A DNA stretch of 64,000 bases from Chthoniobacterales bacterium. GTDB lineage: Bacteria; Verrucomicrobiota; Verrucomicrobiia; Chthoniobacterales; DASVRZ01. The notes under the pieces are model-generated. The model was not told the DNA's origin, did not search any database, and saw nothing but the letters and a program-made list of their open reading frames with translations. Positions 44,757 through 53,603 of the stretch are shown here, in pieces. The position numbers and the translations under genes were made by a program. Positions within the stretch are counted from its first letter, which is position 1; every line of letters begins with the position of its first letter. Location: positions 106,916 through 170,915 of the forward strand of contig JBDSQB010000006.1 of NCBI GenBank assembly GCA_039930045.1, in the 5' to 3' direction.

Positions 44757-45355
44757 TATTGATTGATCAAGAGCGGCCCGGCCGGATCCTTAAACCAGGC
44801 GGAGGACAGCATGTAGGAGCGGGGTGGATCGGGGTCCTTGCTCTGGTCGAGCTTGGTGACCTGCTTGCCGTATTTCTGATCTTCTGGCAGCGAATGGGCG
44901 ATGGTCACCGGCGTGCCGACTTTAACGAGAGCGTAGAGTCGAGCGGCGGCTTCGCGATGCAAGCGAACGCAGCCGTGGGTGCGGGGATAGGGATGAACGA
45001 AGCCCTCGTGGAAGCCGTAAGCCGGCTTAAACTCGCACCAGTAAGCCATGGGATAACCCGCGTCCGGCTGGCTCTGGCGGCGTTTGTTTTTCACTTTGTC
45101 GGTGATGTGAAAGCTGCCCGTCGGAGTCGGATCGCTGGGCTTGCCGACGCAACCTTGCACGGCCATGAGGAGGCGGTCGCCTTCCTTCACATAGAGGTTT
45201 TGCGTGGCGAGCGACAATTTCACGACGACCTTGTCTGGGTCATGCGGCTTGTAGGCGGTGACAGTGTATTTGCCGTGCGGTGCCATCGTGGTGCAGGCGG
45301 GCAAAAGCAGCAACGCAACGAGTGCGGTGAGAGTGAAGATGAGGTGTTTTTTCAT
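44756..45355 (-). CDS. L,D-transpeptidase lipoprotein (YkuD domain)
   Basis: A 199-aa lipoprotein: signal peptide with lipobox LLPAC (C21), then a YkuD catalytic domain from about 44. The catalytic cysteine lies in THGCVRL (C129) with histidine H127, and VHPYPRT precedes it. Such enzymes make 3-3 peptidoglycan cross-links or attach proteins to the wall. The frame is open to 45409, but the ATG at 45355 starts the signal peptide. It lies between thrC (54 bases upstream) and ispH. Confidence 0.92.
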   Translation of the reverse strand: MKKHLIFTLTALVALLLLPACTTMAPHGKYTVTAYKPHDPDKVVVKLSLATQNLYVKEGDRLLMAVQGCVGKPSDPTPTGSFHITDKVKNKRRQSQPDAGYPMAYWCEFKPAYGFHEGFVHPYPRTHGCVRLHREAAARLYALVKVGTPVTIAHSLPEDQKYGKQVTKLDQSKDPDPPRSYMLSSAWFKDPAGPLLINQ

Positions 45356-45409
45356 GAGACGAGTTGCAGTTATATGGACTGGCTTGACCGGATTTTCCAG
45401 TGCGAACAA

Positions 45410-46492
45410 TTAGTTCATCAACGCCAGAATCTCCGACAAATTGGCGCGCACCTGGCGAATGGGCGGGCATTGTTTCAGCGCCGTGTCGGGATCTTTCAAG
45501 CCGTGACCCGTCACCACGCAGACAATCTTGCTGCCGGGCGCAATCTGTGGACGCGGGCAGATGGAACACCGGTCCGCGCCTGTGCATTTCATCAGACCGG
45601 CGATGGACGCCGCGCTGGCGGGTTCGACGAAAATGCCCTCATTGGCTGCAAGCCATTTTTGCGCGGCTAAAATTTCCTCATCGCTGACGATGTCGATGCT
45701 GCCTTGGGAATCCCGGATCGCCGTGTTCGCGCCAGTCCAGCTCGCGGGGTTGCCGATCCGGATCGCCGTCGCGCAGGTTTCCGGCTGCTCGACCACGCAA
45801 TTGTGGTAGATCGGAGCCGAGCCCGCTGCCTGAAAACCACTCATTCTCGGTAGTTTCGTCGCTTTCCCATTCGCATGGAACTCCCGGTAACCCATCCAGT
45901 AAGCCGTGATGTTTCCCGCGTTTCCCACAGGGAGAATATGCCAGTCCGGGGCGTCGCCGAGTTCCTCGATAATCTCAAATGCGCCCGTCTTTTGACCTTC
46001 GAGGCGATACGGATTGATCGAGTTTACAATCGCCACCGCACCCGTCTCGCCCACTTCACGAACGAGCCGCAGCGCATCGTCGAAATTGCCCTCAATGGCG
46101 ATCACTTCCGCGCCATACATAAAGGCCTGGACCAGTTTTCCCATCGCGATCTTGCCCGCTGGAAGGAGGACGAAGCACTTCAAGTCCGCTCGCGCCGCAT
46201 AGGCCGCTGCCGCCGCCGAAGTGTTGCCCGTGGAGGCGCAAATCACCGCCTGCGCGCCCGCTTCCGCTGCCTTGGAGATCGCCATCGTCATTCCGCGATC
46301 CTTGAACGACCCCGTGGGATTCAGGCCCTCGTATTTGATATAAACTTCGCTCTCCAGACGCTCGCTCAGCTTCGGCGAATAGATCAGCGGCGTGGACCCT
46401 TCATTCAAGGAAACGATCGGAGTCGCATCCGACACTGGAAGATATTGGCGATACCGGGAAATCACCCCCCGGTCGTGGAGAATAGGCTGCAT
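45410..46492 (-). CDS. thrC: Threonine synthase
   Basis: PLP enzyme that turns O-phosphohomoserine into threonine, 360 aa. [15 protein letters not shown] opens the fold, the PLP lysine lies in [13 protein letters not shown], and the phosphate-binding loop is [18 protein letters not shown]; the C-terminal block is [14 protein letters not shown]. The short length is that of the type shared by many bacteria and plants. It follows hom by 15 bases, a classical hom-thrC pair. Confidence 0.96.
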   Translation of the reverse strand: MQPILHDRGVISRYRQYLPVSDATPIVSLNEGSTPLIYSPKLSERLESEVYIKYEGLNPTGSFKDRGMTMAISKAAEAGAQAVICASTGNTSAAAAAYAARADLKCFVLLPAGKIAMGKLVQAFMYGAEVIAIEGNFDDALRLVREVGETGAVAIVNSINPYRLEGQKTGAFEIIEELGDAPDWHILPVGNAGNITAYWMGYREFHANGKATKLPRMSGFQAAGSAPIYHNCVVEQPETCATAIRIGNPASWTGANTAIRDSQGSIDIVSDEEILAAQKWLAANEGIFVEPASAASIAGLMKCTGADRCSICPRPQIAPGSKIVCVVTGHGLKDPDTALKQCPPIRQVRANLSEILALMN

Positions 46493-46507
46493 AAAAAGAG
46501 GGCTGAG

Positions 46508-47803
46508 TTAGGTAAAAGTCTCCACATGCAGTAACGCCGCCGGGGCCTTCACGCAATCCAGAGCCTCCACTTCGGCCAGCGCGCGGCGCATTTTACCCCC
46601 TGTTGCGAGGTGAATCATCAGCACCAGCGGGATCGTGTCGCCCTCGTGCGTCTCAGGTTGAATGACCGACGAAATCCCGATCTCGTGCGCGCCGAAGATA
46701 CTCGCGACCTGACCCAGCACGCCTGGTCGATCCTCCACTTGCAGCCGTAGGTAAAACGACGTCACCACCTCCTCGATGGGCAGCAATTTCCCGTAAATGG
46801 TGTGCGCTGTGAACCCAAAGAAATTCCGCGGAGCCTGCAACGCCAGCGCCGCCTCGGCCAGGTCCGAAATCACCGAACTCGTCGTCGGGTCCTGACCCGC
46901 CCCGCGTCCGTAAAACAGCGTATCGCCGACCAGATCACCGCGCACGGCGATGGCGTTGAATACTCCATTTACCGACGCCAGCACATGGCCCTTCGGGATC
47001 AAAGTCGGATGCACCCGCACGTCCACCCGTTCGCCGATGCCCGCCTTGATGACGCCCAGCAGCTTGATCGTGTAGCCGAGTTCCCGCGCGAAAACGATGT
47101 CCGCCGCCGTGATTTTCTCCACGCCCTCGACAAAGATCTGACTCGAATCCACCCAAAATCCATACGCCAGCGACGCCAGAATGATCGCCTTGTGCGCCGC
47201 ATCCCAGCCATTCACATCGAGCGCCGGATCGGCCTCCGCGTAACCCAGCGCCTGCGCCTCGGCCAGCGCCGTGGGAAAATCGAGCCCCGCCTCCGACATG
47301 CGAGTCAGAATGTAATTGCTCGTGCCGTTGATGATGCCGTGCATCGACAAAATATGATTCCCCACGAAGGCCTCGCGCACCGCCTTGATGATAGGAATGC
47401 CGCCCGCGACCGCTGCCTCGTAGAAAATCGGCACCTTCCTCGCCGCCGCCGCCGCGAAAATCTCCTCGCCGTGCTCCGCCAGCAGCGCCTTGTTGCCCGT
47501 CACCACGATCTTGCCCGCTGAGATCGCCGCCAGGACAAACTCCAGCGCCGTCTCGATCCCACCCATCAATTCCACCACCACCTCCACCTCGGGATCGGCG
47601 ATCACCGCCAGCGGATCAGTCGTCTGCAACTCGACTGGAACAGAAATCCCGCGCGCCTTGCTCCAGTCGCGCGCCGCCACCTTCCGCACCTCGAAATCGA
47701 CGCCCAGCCGCTCGCGCAACAGCGTGCGATTCTGCGCCAGATGCTTGTAAACACCCGCGCCCACATTGCCGAGGCCAGCCAGACCGATGCCGAGTTTTTT
47801 CAT
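46508..47803 (-). CDS. hom: Homoserine dehydrogenase
   Basis: NAD(P)-dependent reduction of aspartate semialdehyde to homoserine, 431 aa. The Rossmann motif GLAGLGNVGAGVYKHL is at the N-terminus; EAAVAGGIPIIKAVREAF and the substrate block GIINGTSNYILTRMSE follow, with the catalytic region YAEADPALDVNGWDAAHK. The C-terminal ACT domain (from about residue 350, FYLRLQVEDRPGVLGQVASIF) suggests feedback control by threonine. The ATG at 47803 is preferred to the open frame upstream. It heads a five-gene operon. Confidence 0.96.
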   Translation of the reverse strand: MKKLGIGLAGLGNVGAGVYKHLAQNRTLLRERLGVDFEVRKVAARDWSKARGISVPVELQTTDPLAVIADPEVEVVVELMGGIETALEFVLAAISAGKIVVTGNKALLAEHGEEIFAAAAARKVPIFYEAAVAGGIPIIKAVREAFVGNHILSMHGIINGTSNYILTRMSEAGLDFPTALAEAQALGYAEADPALDVNGWDAAHKAIILASLAYGFWVDSSQIFVEGVEKITAADIVFARELGYTIKLLGVIKAGIGERVDVRVHPTLIPKGHVLASVNGVFNAIAVRGDLVGDTLFYGRGAGQDPTTSSVISDLAEAALALQAPRNFFGFTAHTIYGKLLPIEEVVTSFYLRLQVEDRPGVLGQVASIFGAHEIGISSVIQPETHEGDTIPLVLMIHLATGGKMRRALAEVEALDCVKAPAALLHVETFT

Positions 47804-48013
47804 TTGAGTTGCATTCGATTCACAGGAAAAAGGGAGCGAAATCATTCCTGCATCGCGCCGCATCTGTAAAGGTCGGAGTTACCCGTGCCGGTGCCGCCTT
47901 CCAGAAAAAAACGCGCCGCCGCCCTTTTTCTCTGGAAAAACGGGGCTGCTCCTCCTACTCTCCGCACATCTCCTCAGACGGTCGCGTCGTTAACGCCAGA
48001 AAGTCAGGTTATT

Positions 48014-48385
48014 ATGAAAAGCAGGGGACACATCGCAGCGGCATTGATACTCGGGCTCACCGCCATCCACAGCATCGCGGCAGTCGTTGCGCCCGGCTAC
48101 GAACCCGTGCCCTCCGTCACGCCGCACGATGAAGTCATCATCCGCCCCGTCCTCGATACCACGTCGCCCGGTCCCGCCCTTGTGGTCATGCCCCGGCTCA
48201 CCCCGGCTCCAGTCAGCTATCCGGTGACCAGCAACCCCGGCTCCAACCACCTGCGCACCGTCGTTGTGTGGACCTTCATCGCTGCCGGAGTGGCCGGCAT
48301 CGCCATTCTTCTCTGGCGCCAGCATCAACAGCAAAAAACCCAACGCCGCTGGCGCAAACGCCACTCCAAATGGCGCATTTTCTAG
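48014..48385 (+). CDS. Exported protein with C-terminal membrane anchor
   Basis: A 123-aa protein. An N-terminal signal or first membrane segment (HIAAALILGLTAIHSIAAVVA) is followed by about 55 Pro/Val-rich residues outside, a second hydrophobic helix (VVVWTFIAAGVAGIAILLW) and a strongly basic cytoplasmic tail (RQHQQQKTQRRWRKRHSKWR). I recognise no family. It diverges from hom, with 210 bases between starts. Confidence 0.65.
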   Translation: MKSRGHIAAALILGLTAIHSIAAVVAPGYEPVPSVTPHDEVIIRPVLDTTSPGPALVVMPRLTPAPVSYPVTSNPGSNHLRTVVVWTFIAAGVAGIAILLWRQHQQQKTQRRWRKRHSKWRIF

Positions 48386-48504
48386 CCCGGCTCCCTCCCC
48401 AACGGGTCTCGGTCCGTTTCGGCACACCACCGTCTTTTTCCTCCCACCCGTCACTCTTTTCCAGCGTTGACCCCTTGGGAGTTGCTCTTAGTGTAGGCGA
48501 AACC

Positions 48505-48873
48505 ATGGAAGTCAGCCCCGGCATTAACTACAAAATCGGCAACGAACGCCTCGTGAAAGTCACCGAGCGGGCAGGGGCGCGCTTGACGGGATTGCTCACG
48601 AAGCAGGGGCGGCCCAATGGTGCCTTGCGCGTGGCGGTGATCGGCGGCGGCTGCTCGGGGTTGCAATACAAGATGGACCTCGTCGATGGCCCGGCCAACC
48701 GCGACATCCTCGTGCGCTCGCAGGAGGTGAATGTGGTCGTCGATCCGAAAAGCGCGCTCTTTGTCAGCGGATCGGAGCTGGATTTCAGCGAGGATCTCCA
48801 GGCGGGCGGGTTTAAGGTGACGAACCCGAATGCGGTGGCGCATTGCTCGTGCGGCGAAAGTTTTGCGGCGTAG
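48505..48873 (+). CDS. A-type iron-sulfur carrier (IscA/ErpA family)
   Basis: A 122-aa HesB-like protein that takes part in iron-sulfur cluster assembly. The three conserved cysteines are C50 in GGGCSGLQYKM and C114/C116 in HCSCGESF. LDFSEDLQAGGFKVTNPNA is the typical C-terminal block. The subgroup (IscA, ErpA, SufA) cannot be fixed by eye. It precedes hscB and hscA, so this looks like part of an isc locus, although iscS, iscU and fdx are absent. The frame is open upstream, but only the ATG at 48505 matches the family start. Confidence 0.93.
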   Translation: MEVSPGINYKIGNERLVKVTERAGARLTGLLTKQGRPNGALRVAVIGGGCSGLQYKMDLVDGPANRDILVRSQEVNVVVDPKSALFVSGSELDFSEDLQAGGFKVTNPNAVAHCSCGESFAA

Positions 48874-48918
48874 ACGATTGTAACCACGAAGACGCAACGG
48901 CACGAAGTCGGCAAGGAA

Positions 48919-49482
48919 ATGATGGAGGATTATTTTGCGACGCTGGGTTTGCGGCAGGCCTTGGTGCTGGACGACGCGCAGCTTAAAGACGCCTGGCACC
49001 AGGCCGCAGCGGCAGCCAGCGATGCGGAGGAGATTCATCGAGCCTATTCGGCATTGCGCGACCCGGCCCGGCGCATCGGCCATTTGCTGGAGCGCCACGG
49101 ACGGACACCGGCTGGCGCGGAAACGCCGGGCGCACGGCTTTTTGATCTTTTTTTCACCGTCGCCGCGGTCTTGAAAAACGCTGATGCCATTGTAACTCAA
49201 ATCGAGTCCGCCGCCTCGGCCCTGCAACGCGCCGGGCAGACTCCGCGCCTTCTCACCAGCTTGGATGATCTCACCTCGGCTGGCGCGGCGGTGGCGGCGG
49301 AAAAAGCCACTCGCGACACACAGCTAACCTCGCTGGCAGAGAAGTTCCCCCATATGTCGAACGCCGAATGGGACCTGCTAACCTCGCTCGGCAGCGACTT
49401 CGCCTTCCTAACCAAATGGGCCGCCGAAATTCAAAAACGCGAGACGCGTTTGCAGGAAACGTTGATGGGAAAAATCGTATGA
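48919..49482 (+). CDS. hscB: HscB-like co-chaperone lacking the HPD motif
   Basis: A 187-aa protein (the first two residues are both methionine). The order of parts is that of HscB: J-like domain first (DYFATLGLRQALVLDDAQLKDAWHQ), then a helical C-terminal domain. Where a J domain should have a histidine-proline-aspartate loop, the sequence goes directly from DAWHQAAAAASDAEEIHRAYSALRDPARR; the HPD is missing. In known co-chaperones HPD is essential for stimulating the Hsp70 ATPase. Its stop overlaps the Hsp70 start (ATGA), so the pair is coupled. Confidence 0.78.
   Translation: MMEDYFATLGLRQALVLDDAQLKDAWHQAAAAASDAEEIHRAYSALRDPARRIGHLLERHGRTPAGAETPGARLFDLFFTVAAVLKNADAIVTQIESAASALQRAGQTPRLLTSLDDLTSAGAAVAAEKATRDTQLTSLAEKFPHMSNAEWDLLTSLGSDFAFLTKWAAEIQKRETRLQETLMGKIV
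49435..49451. repeat. Lone CGCG-AGA-CGCG hairpin inside hscB
   Basis: AAACGCG-AGA-CGCGTTT, a perfect 7-bp stem with the same core and loop as the mosaic palindromic elements, but alone, inside the end of hscB (encoding KRETR). It could be a relic, or chance. Confidence 0.35.
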
Positions 49483-51200
49483 GCACACAGGAAATCATCA
49501 TCGGCATCGACCTCGGCACGACGAACTCGGCGGTGGGTTTCATGGAGGCCGGACTTCCATTCTTATTGGCCGACCAAGACGGCGAAAGGCTCACACCCAG
49601 CGTGGTTTATTTTCCAGAGAACGATGGAACTCCGCTCGTCGGTCGCGCGGCTTCGCGGATGCGGGCGGTCCGGTCCGAAGCGACGGTTTCCTCGATCAAA
49701 CGCCTCATCGGCAGTGGAGAAAATGTCACCATCAATGGCGTGGTTCATTCGCCCGAAGAGATTTCGGCGCTGATCCTAACCAAACTCAAATCAGACGCTG
49801 AATCGGCTCTCACTCAAATGGTTAGTCGTGCGGTGATTACCGTTCCCGCCTACTTCAACGACGCCCAGCGCGCAGCCACGAAACGCGCCGGGGAATTGGC
49901 CGGACTAACTGTGGAGCGCATCCTCAACGAACCCACCGCAGCGGCGCTCGCCTACGGATTGGACAAGCTGCGGGATCGCTCGAAGATCGCCGTTTACGAC
50001 TTCGGCGGCGGCACGTTTGATATTAGTATTCTGGAGTTGAACCAGGGCGTGTTCGAGGTGCTTTCGACCAATGGCAACACGCAGCTCGGAGGCGACGATC
50101 TGGATGCGGCACTGATCGCCGACTGTGATCTAGCTATTCCAGATTGGGAGAAGCGCGAGCTGGTGATCAAAGCCAAGCATCGGCTGTCCAACGAGGAGAA
50201 CGTGGAGCTGGCCATTCTTTCGGCGACGGGTCCGCAAAGCTACCAGTTGAGTCGCATTCGATTGGAACAGATGGCGCGTCCCATCATCGAGCGCGCGCGG
50301 GTTCATTGTGTTAGATCTTTGGCCGATGCCGGATTGAAGCCGGGCGATCTCGATGAAGTGATTCTGGTCGGCGGATCGACCCGGATGCCCTTGGTTAGAA
50401 CCTTGGTTGCGGAGTGGTTTGGCAAGGAACCCAACCTCACGCAAAATCCCGATGAGGCGGTCGCGCTCGGAGCCACGATTCAGGCGGGAATTCTGAGCGG
50501 TGCGGTGACTAACATCACGTTGTTAGACGTCACTCCGCTTTCACTGGGAATCGAAACGGCGGGCGGCCTAATGAATGTTCTCATTCCGAGAAATTCCACG
50601 ATTCCGCTGAAGCGCGGCGAGATGTTTACCACGAGTGCTAACAATCAGACTTCCATGGTCATCAAAGTCCTCCAGGGCGAGCGCGAGATGGCTAGAGACA
50701 ATTGGAAACTGGGGGAGTTTACCATCGATTTCGCCCCGGCTCCGCGCGGTGTGGCGCGAGTGGGAGTGCAATTTGAGATCGACGCGAATGGCATTCTCCA
50801 TGTGCTGGCCCGCGACGTGGCGACGGGGAAAGATCGGACCTTGGAAGTAACCAGCAGTGTCGATGTGGCCGATGAACGCGTGGAGCAAATGATCGCCGAA
50901 TCGGTGGAGCACGCCTTCGACGACATGAGCGAGCGCATTTTTACCGAGGCGAGCCTGAAGGCGAAAGAAATGTTAGTCGCCGTGGACAATGCTCTGGCGG
51001 TGTTAGGAGATGAAGTGAGTGCGGACGAGCGCGGACAGATCGAGCTGCTAACCAACGAAGTTCGCGAGGCGGTCGAGCTGGGGGAAAGTCAGCGGTTGAA
51101 ACGCGCCAACGCCGCCCTCGATGCCGGCACGCAAAACCTCGCCACGCTGCTGATGGAGCGCGCCATGGCCGCCGCCCTGGAAAAGCGCGGCCTGATTTGA
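49479..51200 (+). CDS. hscA: Hsp70-family chaperone (HscA-like)
   Basis: A 573-aa chaperone. The ATPase domain has IIGIDLGTTNSAVGF, VPAYFNDAQRAATKRAGELAGLTVERILNEPTAAALAYG, DFGGGTFDISIL and VGGSTRMPLV; the substrate-binding domain follows from about 365 (DVTPLSLGIETAGGLMNVLIPRN). It is shorter than DnaK (about 640) and HscA (616). Coupling to hscB and the IscA-like gene points to iron-sulfur cluster transfer instead of general folding. It contains unusually many TTAG/CTAAC words. Confidence 0.88.
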   Translation: MSTQEIIIGIDLGTTNSAVGFMEAGLPFLLADQDGERLTPSVVYFPENDGTPLVGRAASRMRAVRSEATVSSIKRLIGSGENVTINGVVHSPEEISALILTKLKSDAESALTQMVSRAVITVPAYFNDAQRAATKRAGELAGLTVERILNEPTAAALAYGLDKLRDRSKIAVYDFGGGTFDISILELNQGVFEVLSTNGNTQLGGDDLDAALIADCDLAIPDWEKRELVIKAKHRLSNEENVELAILSATGPQSYQLSRIRLEQMARPIIERARVHCVRSLADAGLKPGDLDEVILVGGSTRMPLVRTLVAEWFGKEPNLTQNPDEAVALGATIQAGILSGAVTNITLLDVTPLSLGIETAGGLMNVLIPRNSTIPLKRGEMFTTSANNQTSMVIKVLQGEREMARDNWKLGEFTIDFAPAPRGVARVGVQFEIDANGILHVLARDVATGKDRTLEVTSSVDVADERVEQMIAESVEHAFDDMSERIFTEASLKAKEMLVAVDNALAVLGDEVSADERGQIELLTNEVREAVELGESQRLKRANAALDAGTQNLATLLMERAMAAALEKRGLI

Positions 51201-51208
51201 GTTTCATA

Positions 51209-51790
51209 CTAACCTCGCAGCTTGGCGATCGTGTCAACCAAGGTTTCCGCGAGGTCGGCGATCTGTTTTGCCTTGCGCGGATCGAGCAGTTTTCCAGCCT
51301 CGTCGAAAGCTTCGTAGGCGCTGGAAACGGTGACTTGATCGGGCAAAACGAGGACGCCGATGTTGCCGAGCAAAGCGCGCAAACCGACGAGTCCACGCAA
51401 GCCGCCGAGTGCGCTAGGCGACGCGGAACAGAGGGCGGCGGTTTTCCCGCGATAGGCAGCGAGGGCTGGCTCGTCGTCGGACTCCGTGCGCGAGGCCCAG
51501 TCGATGGCGTTCTTCAGCAGCGGCGTAAATGCGCTGTTGTATTCCGGCGAGGCGATGAGGAATCCGTCGCTGGCGAGCAGGAGCGACTTGAATTTCTTCG
51601 CGCCCGCAGGCAATCCGCTGGCGGCTTCGAGATCCTGATCCATTAGCGGCAGGGCGAGTTCGCGCAGATCGACAACGGTCACTTCCGCTCCGGCGGCGCG
51701 CGCGGCCTCTACGGCGGCGGCGAGCAACAGGCGATTGTAGGATCCGGTGCGGCTGCTGCCGGAGAAGGCGACGATTTTCGGTGGAGTCAT
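51209..51790 (-). CDS. NAD(P)H-dependent FMN reductase
   Basis: A 193-aa flavodoxin-fold protein. The phosphate loop is FSGSSRTGSYNRLL; the isoalloxazine-binding block is SPEYNSAFTPLLKNAIDWASR, and GGLRGLVGLRALLGNIG follows. This is the pattern of the NADPH-dependent FMN reductase (FMN_red) group, some of which reduce azo dyes, quinones or chromate. It ends eight bases from the Hsp70 stop and diverges from the DUF5069 gene. Confidence 0.92.
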   Translation of the reverse strand: MTPPKIVAFSGSSRTGSYNRLLLAAAVEAARAAGAEVTVVDLRELALPLMDQDLEAASGLPAGAKKFKSLLLASDGFLIASPEYNSAFTPLLKNAIDWASRTESDDEPALAAYRGKTAALCSASPSALGGLRGLVGLRALLGNIGVLVLPDQVTVSSAYEAFDEAGKLLDPRKAKQIADLAETLVDTIAKLRG

Positions 51791-51853
51791 AGTCCCTTGT
51801 TAACACCGGCCACATGCCAATGGAACTCCGATGTTTCTTGCGCCGGGACGAAG

Positions 51854-52285
51854 ATGGAGTTTCTTGCCCGGATGAAGATTCCCAATTTGCGCAGTCCCCA
51901 CGCCAAGGTCGGCGGCATCGTTTATTTCGGACGCATGCTCGACAAAATTCGCCTCAATGGAGCCGGTAATCTGCCGGCGGACTATGTGAAAAACCTCGGC
52001 GGCGGCTTCGATGAGCGCATTTTGAATTTTCTCCATGTAGCTTACGGCGATGTGGTCCTGGAGACGCTGACGGGAAAATCAGACGAGGAAATGCTGGCCT
52101 GGTGCTTCGCCAATGGACGCGTGCCGCACGCGGAGGAGATCGAGGTCTGGAATGGCTTCATGTCGAAGCGCGGCTGGCGCGATGAGGCGAATGAAATTCT
52201 CGAGCGGAGGAAGAAAGAATCCGGCTTTGAGAACCGCGACGACATCCAGACGATGTTCGATTATATCGACGCCGACGAGGCGTAG
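51854..52285 (+). CDS. DUF5069 family protein
   Basis: A 143-aa cytoplasmic protein. The opening PNLRSPHAKVGGIVYFGRMLDKIRL, then GAGNLPADYVKNLGGGFDERILNFLHVAYGDV, is diagnostic for DUF5069, which is common in this bacterial group and has no known role. The C-terminal part (EIEVWNGFMSKRGWRDEA) is also family-like. The frame is open from 51797; I prefer the ATG at 51854, though 51872 is also possible. Confidence 0.82.
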   Translation: MEFLARMKIPNLRSPHAKVGGIVYFGRMLDKIRLNGAGNLPADYVKNLGGGFDERILNFLHVAYGDVVLETLTGKSDEEMLAWCFANGRVPHAEEIEVWNGFMSKRGWRDEANEILERRKKESGFENRDDIQTMFDYIDADEA

Positions 52286-52310
52286 GGCGGGACTTCGATT
52301 ACTATCAAAG

Positions 52311-52400
52311 TGGCGGATGGGCAGGGATTCGAACCCTGGTTGCCTTTGACAGCAAACACGCTTTCCAGGCGTGCGCATTCGACCACTCTGCCACCCATCC
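52311..52400 (-). tRNA. tRNA-Ser (anticodon GGA)
   Basis: The 90-nt gene folds as a class II tRNA. Acceptor stem GGATGGG pairs with CCCATCC, the discriminator is G, and CCA is encoded (52313-52311). The anticodon stem CACGC/GCGTG carries loop CTGGAAA, with anticodon GGA at 52366-52364. The long variable arm (TTGC...GCAA) and the T arm CAGGG-TTCGAAT-CCCTG are as in serine tRNAs. It reads UCC and UCU. Confidence 0.97.
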
Positions 52401-52473
52401 TTGGTTTCTTTGCGGACGGCGAACTTGCGTTGTTTCCAGACAACACGCAAGCAGCGATTTTAGGCCCGCGAAA

Positions 52474-52860
52474 TTATTCTGCAGAGCCGAGTTCGACCTT
52501 GGCGGCAGTGATTCCAGTCTGCAATTCCGTCTGGCGCTCGGATAAATTTTGCATGCGCAACTGATGCCGGTGCAACTCCATGTTGAGCCGGCTGACGTGC
52601 CCGCGCAGTTCGGTGATTTGAGTTACATTTTCCTTGAGCTGGCCTTCGAGGCTGGTGAGTTCGGCTTTGACGATTGCCGGATCGCGGGTGAGAGCGGCGG
52701 CGGGGGCTTCGATGACGAATTGATGCTGGCAAAACGGGCATTCCACGAACTGGCCGACCATGGTTTTTGGCGCGGCGACGCTTTTATGGCAGGCTCCGCA
52801 TTGGATGACGAAGGAGTCTTCCGCGGCAGTGTGATGAGACGTGTGAGTTTCTGGAACCAT
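52474..52860 (-). CDS. Zinc-ribbon plus coiled-coil protein
   Basis: A 128-aa protein. Residues 15-50 hold a zinc ribbon: IQCGACHKSV and, 20 residues later, VECPFCQHQF (two CxxC pairs). The C-terminal 65 residues form a coiled coil (IVKAELTSLEGQLKENVTQITELRGHV, then LRMQNLSERQTEL). No signal peptide. Such ribbon/coil proteins may bind nucleic acid or act as scaffold, but no family is known to me. Upstream to the hsp20 gene are 275 bases in which I see no gene or clear signal. Confidence 0.75.
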   Translation of the reverse strand: MVPETHTSHHTAAEDSFVIQCGACHKSVAAPKTMVGQFVECPFCQHQFVIEAPAAALTRDPAIVKAELTSLEGQLKENVTQITELRGHVSRLNMELHRHQLRMQNLSERQTELQTGITAAKVELGSAE

Positions 52861-53135
52861 AATTTCTCTTAGAAAATAAGCAGCTTCGGTTCCATTCGGC
52901 GAGAGGAGTTGAAATTATTTTGGGACAAGTTGTCACGGTACGGCGCAGAAGGCTAATCGGCGTGACAGGCTGACGCTGGCGCGAGTTGCAGGAGAATCAG
53001 GGCACGTTTTGGAAGTGGCTCACTTTCAATGGTTTGCAACTTCACTGCGACTGCTGTTTGCCGAGGCATAATTCACGCTCAGAGGTAAATCGAATCCCAA
53101 ATAAGGGACAGTCAAACTTCAACCAAACTAAACCA

Positions 53136-53588
53136 ATGAGCATCATTCAATATCGCAAAACACCCGTTTATCATAATTCGCCTCTGGCGCAGTTGAGCGA
53201 ACTCCATCGCGAAATGAACCGCCTCTTTGACGGCAGCATTTTCTCCGATGGACTCACCGGCTGGGCTCCAGCCCTGGACGTGACTCAAGACAAGGAACAG
53301 GTCCAGGTCGTGGTCGAATTGCCCGGCTTGAAGAAGGAAGACATCTCCCTTTCCTTCCAAGACGGCGTTCTCACGATCAGCGGCGAGCGCAAGGACACGA
53401 CCGAGCAGAAAGACGGCGAAACCCATCGCAGCGAACGCTTTTTCGGTCGCTTCGAGCGGTCCGTCGAACTTCCAGTCGAGGTCAATCCAGATCGCATCAA
53501 CGCCACTTACCAGAACGGCCTCCTCACGGTCACTCTGGCCAAGGCGGAGGAAGCGAAACCGAAACAAATCAACATCAACGTCTCCTAA
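53136..53588 (+). CDS. Hsp20 small heat-shock protein, copy 1
   Basis: A 150-aa alpha-crystallin-domain protein. The N-terminal arm (SIIQYRKTPVYHNSPLAQLSE) is followed by the core from about residue 43: APALDVTQDKEQVQVVVELPGLKKEDI, FQDGVLTISGERKD and YQNGLLTVTLAKAEE, with the C-terminal IxI motif in KQININVS. It holds unfolded proteins as a large oligomer. It is 15 bases upstream of a second hsp20 gene; both are probably one transcript. Confidence 0.95.
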   Translation: MSIIQYRKTPVYHNSPLAQLSELHREMNRLFDGSIFSDGLTGWAPALDVTQDKEQVQVVVELPGLKKEDISLSFQDGVLTISGERKDTTEQKDGETHRSERFFGRFERSVELPVEVNPDRINATYQNGLLTVTLAKAEEAKPKQININVS

Positions 53589-53603
53589 TCGAATCCAAGT
53601 CCT

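Noticed and set aside
48460..48504. Sigma-70 promoter (TTGACC with a downstream TTAGTG) before the IscA-like gene
   Set aside because: The -10 match is poor and the claim cannot be supported by eye.
52970..52990. Sigma-54-like promoter (TGGCGCGAGTTGCA) before the hsp20 pair
   Set aside because: The spacing between the GG and GC elements is two bases too short.
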